Position numbers and translations under genes: made by a program
Notes under the pieces: generated by a model
Told to the model about the DNA's origin: nothing
What the model saw: the letters and a program-made list of their open reading frames with translations, nothing else
The model's database searches: none
Part shown: piece by piece, positions 11,706-24,112 of the stretch
Position numbering within the stretch: position 1 is the stretch's first letter
How the letters are laid out: each line of letters opens with the position of its first letter
Source of the DNA: Filobasidium wieringae
Lineage: Eukaryota; Basidiomycota; Tremellomycetes; Filobasidiales; Filobasidiaceae
Direction: 5' to 3'
NCBI GenBank assembly: GCA_001600055.1
Contig: BCIV01000020.1
Coordinates: forward strand, 400,309-464,308
DNA: 64,000 nt

Positions 11706-13169
11706 GATTAATGCAACGATTCGATTGTTTTTTGTAAAGTAAGTGTGACAGTTCAGTGGCGATCTGGTAGGTTGTAAAATTCAGCTAAAAGCCGTTCACA
11801 TTTCAAGTAGTTGCTTCGCTATTGATTTGCCAAGCCATAATCTTCCGTCTGCGTCATCAGTCTGACCGAAGCGATCCGTGCTGGAATCCATCAGCCTGAT
11901 CGGGCTTGGTAGTGATCATCGCATAGTGGATAAGTAGGCTCTCGAGCTCGAGGTCTCAATCATTTGAAACGAGGTGCAATAAGTGCAATATGGTGTAACC
12001 AAGGACCTTATAGGGGAAATTACAGATAGAAGAGAAATATCCCGAAGAGATAAGATCGAAAATCCTACGCGCTAATTCCACCGACCCCATCGAGCAGAAA
12101 CGAGCTGCGAAGTCTCCGAACGGAGGAAGTGTCCTGACGAGGTGTCTCTGCCGCATGCTAGGCTCCAATGTAGACACTACAGTTATCGACGCTACCAGTC
12201 TGTTTGCGAAGGCTGTCAAGGATGTATCCCCTGAGAGCAAGGAGTACGATTGCACCACTCGGAGTCTTTATCAGGTCGGGAATCGACAGACTTTCAAACC
12301 ACAACGCTTGCTGAAATGAAAAACAGACTACAAAAGCAGAGTCAGTGATGACGACAAGGACTGTCATCGTTGCTCCGCATAAACCAGAGGACGTATCTAG
12401 ATCGTCAGATTCTTCATTGAGTCTGTCATACGTCTGATTAACCGTCGTAATGGAGACTAGCAACAGGGAATAGCGATGGCAGGTACAAACCCCATGTTTC
12501 CGGAAGTCCGTGTCCAAGGCAGATCAATGACATCCCGATATTGCAGCAAAGATGTGTCTACTGAGACGCCTCGAGAAGCATCCTTACGCTGGGCTCGTTA
12601 TGGCGGGCAACTTCCGCTGAACCAACCTTTTGGGTCTCGCTGCTGTATTTGGTGACGGTTTTGACAACTTGTATGCTGGCTCTTCCGATCATATCATTCG
12701 AGGGGGTAAAAGCTCGCGCCGGCGGATGAAGAACTGGTGATAAGTCCGTTGGATGGTTTCTAGTTTCTTGCTTCTTGTCGACGATACTCTCAATGCTATC
12801 ATTGTCACGAACTATGCAATTTGCAAGCTCCTCAATGTTGACTCGGCAAATACACATGAACCAAGTACCAAACCCAAGAGACCAAAGAGAGCTCGTCGTT
12901 CTCGGGACATTGTACATCGTAGCTCGCTTGATCTCTGATAGCCGGAAACACCTGATCAGTCCCGGCAATTGAACCGGCCGTTCACTTTGCTTCCGCTTTC
13001 TCACCGTCCGGTGTTTATTTACATCCGCCATACTCATTCCCTCCCCCGCTGGATGCTGTACAGAATGAGTGAGTGGTCATAATTCAACAGGTCAGACCTC
13101 ATTCCGCACTCCGCACTCTGAATCCAAGCTATACATCTTGCTAGCATACTACGACATACCACAGTAATA
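11706..13169. other. gap with possible unresolved minus-strand spliced gene
   Basis: Minus-strand open stretches lie at 13037-12558, 12517-12158 and 12258-11956. One frame near 12920-12830 encodes a hydrophobic segment (ALFGLLGLVLGSC) that could be a membrane helix. Candidate introns exist, for example ending near 12420, but I could not join the pieces into one recognisable protein. Treat as unannotated with a weak coding hint. Confidence 0.3.
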
Positions 13170-14012
13170 ATGACCGTTAGCCTTTCCTCTCCAATCGAGC
13201 CCACCTCCGCTTCATTTAAGAAACAAGCGGCTAAGCCATACATCAAGCCCACCCCGAATAACGCATCCACTTACACTCCAACTCATCCCGGTCTGCTCCG
13301 GGTGGTTCTGGAAGAAGGAACGTCTTCTGACGGGGAAGACAGTTATTCTAGTTATCTTGTTGCTGAGCGGGTGCGTCTTCCTTCGCTCGGTCGACTCAAT
13401 GTATGTTCTGATGATCTGTTCTGCAGGACTTTGAACCGAATACAGTTATCGCTCATTTAACGGGATTGACACCTGGTCCTAAAGCCTACTCTAGCGTTCA
13501 ATTCGGACCGGGGGAGAATGACCATTTCGAGCTCAACTCGGATTTACTTTTCGGTAATTTTACTTCCCCTCGTCTCTCTTCCTGTTTCAAGTTACTCATC
13601 CCTCGCTCGTTGAGAAAATAGTAAACCACTCCTGTAGACCTAATGTCGCATTCGACCTCTCCTCCCCCCTCCCTTCCTCGAGTGAATCAGAATCGACAAC
13701 CTTCTCGCCCAAGTGGAACCTGAAAACCCTCTCGCGCGGTTTGAAAAAAGGAGAAACCCTCACTTTCTTCTACCCCAGTACGGAATGGGATATGGGAGTC
13801 CCGTTCGATTGTCTTTGTAAAGAACCCGTTCGTACATTCTCTTCGAATACACGATTCGGTTCGGAACTGATGTCTGCCCGTTACTTTTCTGCGCGTTATA
13901 GAATTGTTTGGGAAGTATACAAGGGGCTAAGCATTTGGAGCTGAAGACGTTGGAGGATCAGGAGTTTATCAATCCTTGGATATTGAAGAAGAAGAGGTCA
14001 GGTGATGCGTAG
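13170..14012 (+). CDS. small SET-domain protein with post-SET cysteines
   Basis: A 214-residue protein in four exons: 13170-13370, 13427-13553, 13622-13827, 13902-14012. It carries the SET core NHSCRPNV (Asn near 111) and a post-SET cluster CLCKEPNCLG (Cys near 173, 175 and 180), joined only after removing the intron at 13828-13901. SET proteins transfer methyl groups from S-adenosylmethionine to lysines. Here the N-terminal part of the SET fold is short and lacks an obvious GxG cofactor motif, so activity and substrate are uncertain. Many fungi carry such small SET proteins of unknown role, sometimes mislabelled as transporters. Confidence 0.8.
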
Positions 14013-14184
14013 TCAGGCAATGAAAAAGGTTGTTATTGTAGAAAAATAAGACAAGTAAACATGCATGGATTACCATTGACCTTGCTTGATTCACAATGAT
14101 ACAGTGTATCCGTGGCTTTGAACTCCATTCCATTTGGATTCTTGAATTATACATTGTCCGTCCCACCACTAGGTTCATCCCCAT

Positions 14185-14617
14185 TTACGGCTTGGCTCCC
14201 TCATTCTGCTCTGCCTCGACTTTACTCGTACTGAGAGGCATCCCGTTCTCCTTCCCAGCTTCATTAGGCTTGTCTTCCGAGTACTGAGCGTTCGCTGGGG
14301 ATTTCGAAGAGAATCCTTTCCCAGTCTTGAACACAGGGAGATGGTTCATATGAGCATTCCTCTCCAGGATGTAAGACGGCTCCAAACCCGAAACTCACCT
14401 CCTTCTCGATCCCCTTGGCACTCTCCTCGGGTCCCTTGGAGGTATCATAGGCCGCATCTGTATGAGCCACATCATCGATCCCCGCTCCGATCGAGCCTGA
14501 TTCGTCGGAATAAAGTTCTTGCTTGCCCTTGTCCGATGCGTAGGTTCGGGAGAGGGCAGGGAGGGGTCGCATAATTGCGAGACGGGTGCGGAAAGCAGGA
14601 AGTCGGAGGAGAGACAT
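14185..14617 (-). CDS. small predicted mitochondrial protein
   Basis: A 119-residue protein in two exons, 14617-14399 and 14325-14185. The N-terminus MSLLRLPAFRTRLAIMRPL, followed by a Tyr-Ala-Ser cleavage-like site, is a clear mitochondrial presequence: Arg-rich and without acidic residues. The mature part is short, polar and probably disordered, with SDESGSIGAGIDDVAH and a Lys/Glu/Asn-rich tail. No enzymatic motif is visible. Similar small fungal mitochondrial proteins exist, but I cannot name a family. It is convergent with the SET gene and divergent from isocitrate lyase. Confidence 0.65.
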
Positions 14618-15103
14618 TGTTATTGTATAGGACTTGTGAGTGCTTGCTTGCTTGGTTCGTGATGTAGATCGTCAAGGTATGAGTGGTGGTGACAACGACT
14701 TGAAACAGGTCAAGGTCCGGAAATGCTCTGTTATTCGCGAGAAGCCATTCGATTGATTCCCTGTCCCCATTTCGAGTGACGTCAGCCCGCGGACATAGCG
14801 CACGTCGAACCAAACATCCACGGACATAAAACAGCGATCCTATCACGTGACTTCGTACGATCGAGTCATCCAGACAGCTGATTCCCGTTTCATCGTACGC
14901 GGACGCAGAGCTCCGCTTATTCGGCCGACCCGGTTATAGCCCTCATTCGTGAGCGATCATCGCGCCGGGTAGGCAATATTCGGGTTAACCGGGGTTTCAG
15001 ATTACACTCGAAACGACTGATTTACTTTATAAGGTCGACACTTTGATTTCGAGATTTCGGGTTTGGGCTCCACAATTTGCCAAACACGATACAATCAAGC
15101 AAC
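14618..15103. promoter_or_regulatory. divergent promoter between mitochondrial-protein gene and isocitrate lyase
   Basis: This 486 bp shared upstream region separates the start at 14617 (-) from the ATG at 15104 (+). CG-rich blocks (for example ggacgcagagctccgc near 14900) and a pyrimidine-rich stretch before 15104 are visible. Isocitrate lyase is normally glucose-repressed and induced on C2 carbon, so carbon-responsive sites are expected, but I cannot name one confidently. Confidence 0.4.
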
Positions 15104-17247
15104 ATGTCTGATCACGAACTGAAATCTTACCAAGCTGAAGTCGAGGCTGTCAAGAAATGGTGGACCGTAAGTGTTTCGCAGCTCACTTAACAAGTTGACT
15201 TGGACTCACCTTCAACTCGTCTCGATAGAACCCCCGTTTCTCCCGTGTGAAGCGAACCTACACCGCAGAACAGGTCGTAAATAAACGTGGAACTTTACCC
15301 ATCTCTTACCCTTCCGACGCTATGGGAAAGAAGATGTGGAAGCTCCTCGAGAGTAAAGCCAAGGGTGAAGGTGGCGGTTGTAGTATGACTTATGGAGCGT
15401 GAGTTCGCGACTGTTATGCTTCTGCACGCTTAGTCGAACTAAAAACTATTCTTTGTTCTCTCTTATATCATCGACCATCCGCCCATGCAGCCTAGACCCC
15501 GTTCAACTCACTCAAATGGCAAAGTACCTGGAAACTGTTTACGTATCCGGTTGGCAATCCTCTTCAACCGCCAGTTCTTCCCTCGAACCCGGTCCCGATC
15601 TTGCCGGTTAGTTTCTCCCATCCGCCTCCCTCTTAGCTCCTCTTTGAGGCAGATCTGACTTGATTCTATGATATTGGATCATAGATTATCCAAGTAACAC
15701 TGTCCCACTCAAAGTCGCTCAGCTCTTCACAGCTCAGCTATTCCACGATCGTAAACAACGTTTCACTCGTCTTTCCGCTCCCGCATCCGAGAGGCAGAAC
15801 TTGGGAGAACCGATCGACTACCTTCGACCTATCGTTGCTGATGCCGATACCGTAAGTTCGCTGAAATTTGAAACGAGACTTTGGAGAGGCGCTGATGGGT
15901 CGGCATACGTGTAGGGTCATGGAGGATTGACGGCTGTGATGAAACTGGCCAAGATGATGGTGGAGGCTGGAGCTGCTGGTATTCATATCGAAGATCAAGC
16001 TCGTAAGTCCCCTCTTCGCTCTGCCTACGCTTAGTTCGTATGACTAATCTCGTCAAGGTTCATATCACAGCCGGAACTAAGAAATGTGGTCATATGGCGG
16101 GTAAAGTCCTCGTTCCCATCTCAGAACACATCAACCGACTCGTCGCGATCCGATTACAATACGATATCATGGGAGTCTCCAACTTGGTCATCGCTCGAAC
16201 CGATTCCGAAGCTGCCACCCTGATCACTAGTAACGTCGACGAGAGGGATCACGCTTTCATCCTCGGGACCAGTAATGAGAGTTTGAAACCTCTTGTCTCC
16301 GTCATGCACAAGGCGGAAGCGGAAGGTCGATCGGGTGAAGAACTCCAGGCGATAGAGGATGGATGGATCAAGAATGCCAATCTAGAACTATACCCTTCAG
16401 CCATCTCCCGCGCTCTCCAATCCCAAGGGACTTCCTCGGAGCAGATCAAAGAGTTTTTGAAGAAGGTCGCGGGGACCGCCCATGCTAGTAAAGAGGAGAC
16501 GCTTAGGATCGCAAAGGAGGAATACGGGTTGAAGAAGGAACCGTACTGGAACTGGGATGCACCTAGGACTAGAGAAGGGTTCTACAGATACCAAGGTGGT
16601 ACTCAGTGTGCTATCAACCGAGCTGTCGAGTTTGCTCCCTTTGCCGGTAAGCCATCGTCAGCCGTTTTCCTCACAAGCGACACGATACTCATGTCAATCC
16701 CGCCTGCTTTCAGATCTTCTTTGGATGGAGACGAAATCCCCCATCTATGCTCAAGCCAAGGAATTCGCCGACGGAGTTCACGCGAAACGTCCCGGTCACT
16801 GGCTCGCTTACAACTTGTCCCCTTCCTTCAACTGGAGAGGCGCCGGTTTGAACGATCAGGATATGAAGGAGTATGTCTGGAAGCTCGGAAAGTTAGGATT
16901 CATGTAAGTCAAGCTCGGCTTCCTATGACTTGGGATCGTGTTACTTATTCTGAGACTCCCTCAGTTGGCAATTCATCACGCTCGCTGGGTTACATACCAA
17001 CGCTCTCATCTCGAACCGTTTTGCCAAAGCGTTCGCGGTAGACGGAATGAAAGCGTACACTAACATGATCCAAGAACAAGAAATTGCGGACGGATGCGAA
17101 GTCGTCAAGCATCAAGCTTGGTCTGGTGCCGAGTATGCTGATGCAATGTTGATGACTGCCACCGGAGGGATTTCGAGTACCAGTTCAATGGGTGGTGGTG
17201 GATCGACAGAAACTCAGTTCTCCAAGATCAAATTCGCCAAACTTTAA
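15104..17247 (+). CDS. ICL1: isocitrate lyase
   Basis: A 550-residue enzyme that splits isocitrate into glyoxylate and succinate in the glyoxylate bypass, needed for growth on acetate, ethanol or fatty acids. Exons: 15104-15166, 15229-15398, 15491-15606, 15685-15851, 15915-16002, 16071-16646, 16714-16903, 16965-17247. The signature KKCGH is present (catalytic Cys about 207), preceded by [10 protein letters not shown], with NLSPSFNW and the fungal insertion ending in [18 protein letters not shown]. Length matches other fungal enzymes. The C-terminal residues KFAKL resemble a type 1 peroxisome signal only loosely. The first intron follows 21 codons. No oddities; all phases are consistent. Confidence 0.97.
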
Positions 17248-17331
17248 GTTGAATTTTCTGATGATAGTATGGTTGTAGTAAGAATAGACGTCGCAAATGT
17301 ACAAGATACAAATCGCAAATTGTCCTCGATA

Positions 17332-18327
17332 TCAAGACGATGGAATCCCGTGTCTAGGAAGGGCTTTCGTCAGATCAAACATCCTAGATGAGCGAGCTCT
17401 TGGTGACTTACTTTGCAAATACTCGCTGCAATCCCCGCTTAGTGTCCCCGTCTCCAACTCCCATATCGACCCTGATAAAGCTTTCCTGAAGTTCCCCACC
17501 ACGATACACGAGAATTGCCGGCAACACATCAGGATCCGTTTGTGGTACCGAAGAAGAGGGAAGGAGGGAGAACGATAGCAATGTCGCTCTTGCTCGCAGA
17601 TAGGTTACGGTAGAGGTGGAAGACGGTCTGAGTGAAGAAGATAACTCGAGGAAAGCTTGAAGATATTGATAGCATCGCTCTACACCCTATCGAAGACGAC
17701 ACGCCTCATATCAGCAGAATCTCAGCCCAGAAGGTAAGGCGATATTGAACATACCAACTCATATAACAGCACTAACGTCCAACCCGGTTGCTCTACAGCC
17801 TTCAAGAATCCATCGGCATCTACCTCTCGTAGGCGTTGTCTATATATCGATCCGTCTTCGTCCTGATCGTCAACTTCTTCCTGGCTTGTGCGATTGTTTC
17901 CTGCATTTCGAAGCTCTCTCATACGGGCCTCTCGACGCATCCGAATCAACCTCTCTTCCTCGTCTTCATCCTCAATCTGCTGAGATTTTCTTCTATCGGC
18001 GTCCTCCTCATCAAGCGTTTGAGCCTGGAAACTTTTGTTGAGGAGGTATTGGTCCCTGTTTTTGATTGCCTCATTCTTGTTATGACGGTCGATAGCCTTT
18101 TGATGCTTAGCATCTGCAGCAACACCTTTGACTCCTGTCTGGGGACCACTTGTACGAGGAGGTCCCACTGTCGATGATTGAGCCTTGTCGAACGGTTCTT
18201 GTTCTAAATCAGACCCCAGCTCATCATCGGTGTTTGTGGGAGATGCTGAATGAGATCTAGACGGCGAAGATGGTCCAGCTACAGGTTGCCCATTCAAGAT
18301 GGCTTCTTCCATCGCCGTAGTAGACAT
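17332..18327 (-). CDS. phosducin-like protein
   Basis: A 289-residue protein in three exons: 18327-17755, 17686-17412, 17353-17332. The acidic N-terminal half contains a long Glu/Arg helix (DEEERLIRMRREARMREL). A thioredoxin-like phosducin domain follows: LREVDADGFLKAVEQPGW, then TYLRARATLLSF and ILVYRGGELQESFIRVD. Phosducin-like proteins help the CCT chaperonin fold G-beta subunits or actin/tubulin. The layout is nearer to PhLP1 (G-beta assembly) than to the shorter PhLP2/3 group, but the class is uncertain. The last exon is only 22 nt. Confidence 0.85.
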
Positions 18328-18942
18328 TATGAACTACAATGGCGCCCGGAAAGCGTTCTGGTACTAATGAGAAGACTGAGTATGAGTAGTCAACAAGCTT
18401 TGCTTTGGAGCGTTATAAAGGTCGATACGAGAACAAGGACCTGATCAATAATTATATCGCTCTAATTCGTTGTACGTAATACAAGTTCAAGCAATTTCCA
18501 TCCCCGTACGCAACTTGCTCATGACCCCATTGCATAACGCTGGGGACTCCCTCTGTGCCACATTTCCACTGAGGCTTTACATCAAACTCCTTATGTCGGC
18601 CTGTACACTGCACATACATGTGCAAAAGGCTACAAGAGCTACAAACACGATTGTTATGCTACGCCCGTATTTACCGGATATACGAATTCCATGGTTTGCG
18701 TAGTCCGGTTGTTTCGATTGGCGAGACCCCACCCAACTCGGCTGTGCGCAGCTGGGCGATCTCAACATCTTGACTGAACTCCGCAGGACATGACGTGGGA
18801 GTCAATCAACACATGGTTGGTGATGACCCGAAATGTTCTATTTCAGTACAGATTGAAGGCAATCATGGGGATTATCACGATGCGTTCCGTGTCGGCTCTG
18901 AGAGAATTTTACGATCACTCGTACGCTCAAGTCGCTTGCCAC
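18328..18942. other. 615 bp intergenic region
   Basis: It lies between the start of the phosducin-like gene (-) and the stop of the Zn2Cys6 gene (-). No coding pattern, tRNA or long repeat was seen. Confidence 0.55.
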
Positions 18943-21277
18943 TCAGGTCGTTTGCCATTCCTCGCACGCCAACCAGTTCAGCCATTCCGAATCCATCAAT
19001 ACTGGCAGGTCGAAAGGCGCATTCATCACGTTGAACATATCGCTCAATTGAGGCGGTGTTGGCGTCTGTCCCAGATAAACTTCTCTTGTTGAGGGTGCTT
19101 TATCGAGCGCTTTATGCCATGCGGAAGTGATGGGGAAGGGCGATTTGATCCGGTCGACCAGGTCTTGCCCTTGCGGATGACACTTGATAACGAAATCCTG
19201 TACCACCCGTATATTTGATGAGATCATCTGATCTGCCAGATCAGCGTTTGTTGGGCTTGCGTTATGTACCTGGACCACAGTTGCAAGCGCCAGGATCATG
19301 TAAATTAAGCAGGATGTTGGGCATCGAGTGGAATCCAGTGGAAAAAAGTCGCTACTATGAGCGATAGATTGAACCGCATTTCGTGAAGTGCGATAGCCTA
19401 ATGATCCGTAATGCTTGATGTGTGAGAATATAATATCCGGGTGAAGTGGTGGTGATAGGAGGGCAGAGCAATCGTGCGCGATCTTGCCAGTTACTGCTAA
19501 AACCATTGCATGAGAGAAGGAGACGAGATAGTTCGAGGACGGTACTGCATCCGGATGGACAGCATTAGCAACGATATTCCGGCCAGTAACATCTCAAAGA
19601 ACTCACCATTAGATTGTCTGACTCTTTCCCGCCAAACAGTTCCATAAGCAATCATGGCATCTACATCCCCTTCCAACGCCTCAGCGTTCAGCAGATTCCA
19701 AGAATCGCCTGTTCGTATGATCTTCAGTCTGTTATGAGTGCTTATGGTTGAACCTAGTAGATCGGATTCAAACAAGAGATGTTGATACCAGGGGTGATCG
19801 ATTGGACCGTCCGAAGTCATTAGTGGAAATGTTCCAAATGGCACGTAATCTTCCGAGAAGTCGCAACCCGTAAATATGGCTGACCTGATCATTGCAACAT
19901 GGTCGACGTTCGAACGAGGTGCGGTTCCCAGAACAATTGGCTTACCACAAGAGCCGATATTGTGCGGTAAACCACTGCAACGTGGTCGACAGTCAGATAC
20001 GATATAATACATACAGCGCCTTACCTGTACTTGTATGCGTAACTTACTAGACACATTCTCCTGAATGCTTGCGAGGTTGGTTCGCTAGGCCCCCAATCGA
20101 TACTTCTCTGTCTTACTATACTAACCGAGTCTTCCAGTCCACACCGCCGGGCCATATCGAGTGCTAACAAAGCCGCTTGATTCGGGTCTATCGAGTTTGA
20201 GAAACTCTTGTCGTCATATCTCATGGGAGCATACGAGAGCACGAGTAATGCATCCACAATTGCTGGATCCGGGGGAACAGCTCCAAGAGAGAAGAGAGCC
20301 CTAGCTGTCAAGAGGTATATTTGCTGCCGTTGATTTGTGGACAGGAGCTCGTAATTTTTGATTGGGGCAGGACATGAAAAGTAGTAAAGAATAGCTAGTC
20401 GCAGAAAAGGGTGATGAGGTGGGACATGCGGTTGGGATATGATACGTTCCAGGGGTATAATTCCCATAAGCGAATGCACAACCCTATCAGGCGATATTAC
20501 GTGTCAAGACGACGGGTACCAGAAGCATATTGTCCCGACTTACCGATGGTAGATCCGCTCCATCTGCGACATTGAAACAACACCAGATATGATGGGACAT
20601 GTGAAAGAAGTCGCATCTCGTGTACCAAGGGTGATGGCAGAGATATTCAGTCCGCTATTTCGGTGTGTTCGACCGTATATGATATCTTCCTGGAATGGGT
20701 CGTCCTGTAGATCCATCTTACTCATCTTGCCTATTGTTGTACCGGTATGACCTAATCGATACGGTTGAGAGGCTAGAGACGACGATGGTTCTCGAACTTG
20801 AGTAGATCGATCGACAAGAGTTTGAAGCATAGTTTGAATTCTGGCCGTTCTGTCTTTCAGCTCTGCAATTGAGTCGTCGTCTTTGTCTTGATGTAATGAT
20901 ATCGATCCTCGATTAGAAGATGGAGGCCGACTAGGACCTGCGGTATTAAGCTCGTCCTCCAACCTTTTACGTTTCCGAGCCGTATCTGCATCATAGAGAG
21001 CAGCCTGCGCAGTATCGCTTTCTTCGGAATCGTTCCTCGTGCTAGCTATAAGGCCTTTCAAGCTGCATGCTGTACCCAGAACGACACATCTTCGACATCC
21101 AGCTTCGGACAGTTGATCACAGCGGCTTTTCCTAGTGTGGCATTCATCGCACGCAGCTGATGCTCTCGTTCGTTTTCCCTGAAGCTGGTTTCAAGGTGGA
21201 TGCTATTTAAGTATCTGGAAGCGATCGCGACTGTTGTATTGATGCCCGAGGCTCACCTTGTGTTGGTTCGCACTCAT
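18943..21277 (-). CDS. Zn2Cys6 transcription factor with fungal-specific middle homology region
   Basis: A 678-residue fungal regulator. Exons: 21277-21257, 21178-20544, 20483-20025, 19974-19607, 19496-18943. The binuclear zinc cluster is complete: Cys at about 17, 20, 27, 35, 38 and 45, within AACDECHTRKSRCDQL and GCRRC. A Ser/Arg-rich linker and a possible coiled coil (IAELKDRTARIQTMLQ) follow. The middle region has the fungal_trans pattern, with LTARALFSLGAVPPDP and ALDMARRCGLEDSV. The first exon encodes only seven residues. Its target genes are unknown; the neighbouring MOSC gene on the same strand gives no functional clue. Confidence 0.9.
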
Positions 21278-22022
21278 ACCGAGGCGGACCGCTGTCCTAG
21301 TAGGAGATGTATCCTGAAGCTTACGTTACGAACCCGTGGATAGATCAGATCGAGGTGCAATGAGATAGCCTAGTCGAGAATCGAGGCAGTTGTTTAGTAG
21401 GGCTAATCCGGACTCGCTTAGCTGCGGAAGTAGAAATCTTATCGCAGCTATGCAGGTTTCGATTCCCGAGCGTGAATTCGCCCTTTTACATCGTCGTTTC
21501 ATCCAATTTGGTTCGCCCCTCAAATCAGAGTAGTCGTACTAAGGATAGGTAGTGGAAGACGGCCCTTTCCCAAGAGTTCGGATCCTGCGTCCCTCCTTTC
21601 GTTATCGAAAATTTGTAGCTCAAGATTTTAAGCAAGCGGATAACAACAACAGGCTTGTAGTCAAAGAGTCTCTTAACATCCTTGGTTCCCGCACAGTATT
21701 CACTGACAAGAGGTTTATTGTCAAGGAATACCTTGCGGCAAGCCACGATAACCTTGCGATTGGAGATGGGGAGAGTCCAAGAGGGGTTTATGGCTTTGAC
21801 AATGGAGGTCTCGAGTCAAGTGGTGAAGGAGGAGAAGAATGCCTTGGTCCTCACGGCAACAGTCTTCTTCACTCGCTTGCGCCTGAGCTGGTGTGCTTCA
21901 ACCATGTGATTTGGTACATAAATAGACCAAAGGAATCACAACAGTCTCGGACAGTTCCTGCAATCTACAAACAAAGGCATCCTTATGCAAATACATCTTC
22001 CTTCAACAACCCCCAATGCAAT
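21278..22022. other. 745 bp gap with unassigned open frames
   Basis: An open frame on the plus strand (21552-22076) overlaps the MOSC terminal exon, and a minus frame lies at 21746-21525. Neither resembles a known family, and codon use looks unlike the neighbours. Near 21410-21480 there is a T-loop-like gcaggtttcgattcccg, but no tRNA cloverleaf can be drawn. Confidence 0.4.
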
Positions 22023-23877
22023 TTATACCTTTCCGGTTCTTGTGACAGGCAAAGAGTCCCAAGAGTTGCGAGCTGAGATTCTCACTTTGTCTCCGACAGA
22101 GATGGTAACGGGGTCTGGGCAGATAGATAAAGCGTTGACTCCGAAGATGGGCGTGAACCGTTGCTGTAGGAAAGGAGGAAAACCAGTCAGAGAGGTCAAA
22201 TCGCTAGACAAGCGAGATCGCACTCACTGCAGGATCTACTCGACGATATTTTGCGATGACTTTGAATGGAACAGCCTTATCCGGTTCACCGGTATCGGGG
22301 CAGACGTTCGGGAGCTGTAATACGACAATTCATCGACCAATTGATTTCTCTTGAAAGATTCTTTGGTAACTCACTTGACATCGACCGCAACGAGAAGTAC
22401 AGACTAACTTGCCAATACTCTTCACACCGTCCACTCCCGCTTGACCAAACTCGATCTCCCTCCACGCGTCCTCCTCCCAGGCTTTCAATGGTTTCTCACC
22501 CACATCATTCCCTTGCTCACGACTGAGCGATTCGGGCAGATCTCTGGTCCTGCCAAAGACTATATTGGCCCTGAAACGACGTTGGTCAAAATCCCGATCT
22601 TTCCAGAGTGATTTATCGAACGTAGGCCCGATCTGCTCGAATCCAGTAGGCGGTGTAGAAGATGCAGAAGATTTCACGGTGTCCGCTACGGATCTGTAAG
22701 ATTCTATAGTTCGTATCAGCTGCCACCCTCGCACAATTCAGCCACTAAATTGGCATCTCACCTTCGTTCGCAATCAAGATCGGATATCCGTCCGCGAACC
22801 CAGTCGTAAGATCTACCTGCTTCTTGACCAGATGGCGATTCCACTCAACCTCTTCTGGCTTCCCGGGCGGAGCCTCACAGATCCTCTTGTCTTCAAGCCA
22901 AGGTGACACCTGAATGAATTGGACGTCCATCTTGAGGAATCCTGATAGTTGCTCATCCGCAGTGAGAGAGGAATTGAAGGCGGTCGATGTTAGAGGGGTG
23001 GTGGGCGGTAGTAATGAAGCAGGTAGGGGTTTGTCATGCATGATAGTGGTTTTCACTCTGTACTACGAATTAGCTACTGCTCGCAAAGGTGAGATGGAGA
23101 TACGATACTCACTTGTTCCAACTCTTCATTTCCTCTAGCTCAGGCTTGAGTTTGACTTCGAATCCAGGAAGTTCGCTTGTCTCGGGGAACGTAACCCTGA
23201 GTTTGTCAGTCCTGACATCCATCTCGGTATGGATGAGAACCATCTGCCATAGATAGTCACAATGACATCAGTCGGAGATCGGCAATGCAACACTAATGCC
23301 ATCACTCACTGTAGGGAATTCACGAGCGGTGCACATCAGTCCGGTTTTGACTTGGCGTACGGCCCATACTCTGTCAAACTGGTTTTCATTGTTGGTGATC
23401 GTTCTCGACGATAGCAGCAGACCAAGTACGACCCACTTCTAATCCTTGAGGAGTCAGAACAGCTTGTTCAACTGGGATACCTCGACAACTCTGCTCGCGT
23501 GAGTATCAGACAACTGAAACGAGGATATCATGAAGTGGTAGGGCAGTTACCTTGATCGGATGGATCATTAGTTGAGTAACCCTAATATCTCTTTCCCATT
23601 CTCTTCCGAACTCCTGGTCGTCATGCTCAATCTTCGCTTTCTGGCCAGCGGTTTCCGCCAACCTCGTGTGTAACGCATCTTTATCGAACCATCCACCGGG
23701 TAGATCCTTCTTTCCGAACTCTTGCTCAAAAGGAGATATGATCCCAGTATACGCTGGACTATGATCGTCCGTTTGATTTGGGGAGAGTACGGGGACTGAT
23801 GCGGATGAAGGCGTTCGGGAGAAGAGGATTCGAGGCGAAGGGATGGACCAGGGCATCTTGCAAGAGGTGTCTATCAT
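22023..23877 (-). CDS. MOSC domain protein (mARC-like)
   Basis: A 477-residue protein in eight exons: 23877-23551, 23490-23437, 23378-23310, 23243-23113, 23057-22762, 22703-22375, 22314-22228, 22163-22023. An ATG at 23856 is an alternative start. The MOSC N-terminal barrel reads MIHPIKSCRGIPVEQA, then LEFDRVWAVRQ. The MOSC core has FRANIVF, CGRCQLPNVCPDTGE and near the end VGDKVRI. MOSC proteins carry the molybdenum cofactor; mARC enzymes reduce N-hydroxylated compounds at mitochondria. The region matching the mammalian Mo-binding Cys (RQCDPS) reads RRVDPA here, so the Cys ligand is not where expected. An insertion of about 90 residues sits between barrel and core. Confidence 0.87.
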
Positions 23878-24112
23878 TGACGAGTGGAGATATTTCTGAG
23901 ACCAGACTGACAGCTCGCTTTGACTCCTGTGTTTCTAGGATCTCTAGGTTATGCCTGCCAAATCAATGCATGTGAGGAACGTTCTTGCGCTAACGTCGAC
24001 CGTGTTTGGAAGTTTCAAAGGCCAAAGCCGATATTATTCCTTATCATTGTGACAGTGTTTCTTTGATAACGAACGATTACAACCTAAATATGACGTATCA
24101 TACATCCCATCA

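Noticed and set aside
21400..21490. tRNA-like segment (gcaggtttcgattcccg with a ctgcg...cgcag hairpin before it)
   Set aside because: The T-loop has an extra T, the acceptor ends pair at only four or five positions, and no D arm with GG can be drawn.
21552..22076. 174-codon plus-strand open frame
   Set aside because: No family likeness, and its 3' end overlaps the well-supported terminal exon of the MOSC gene on the other strand.
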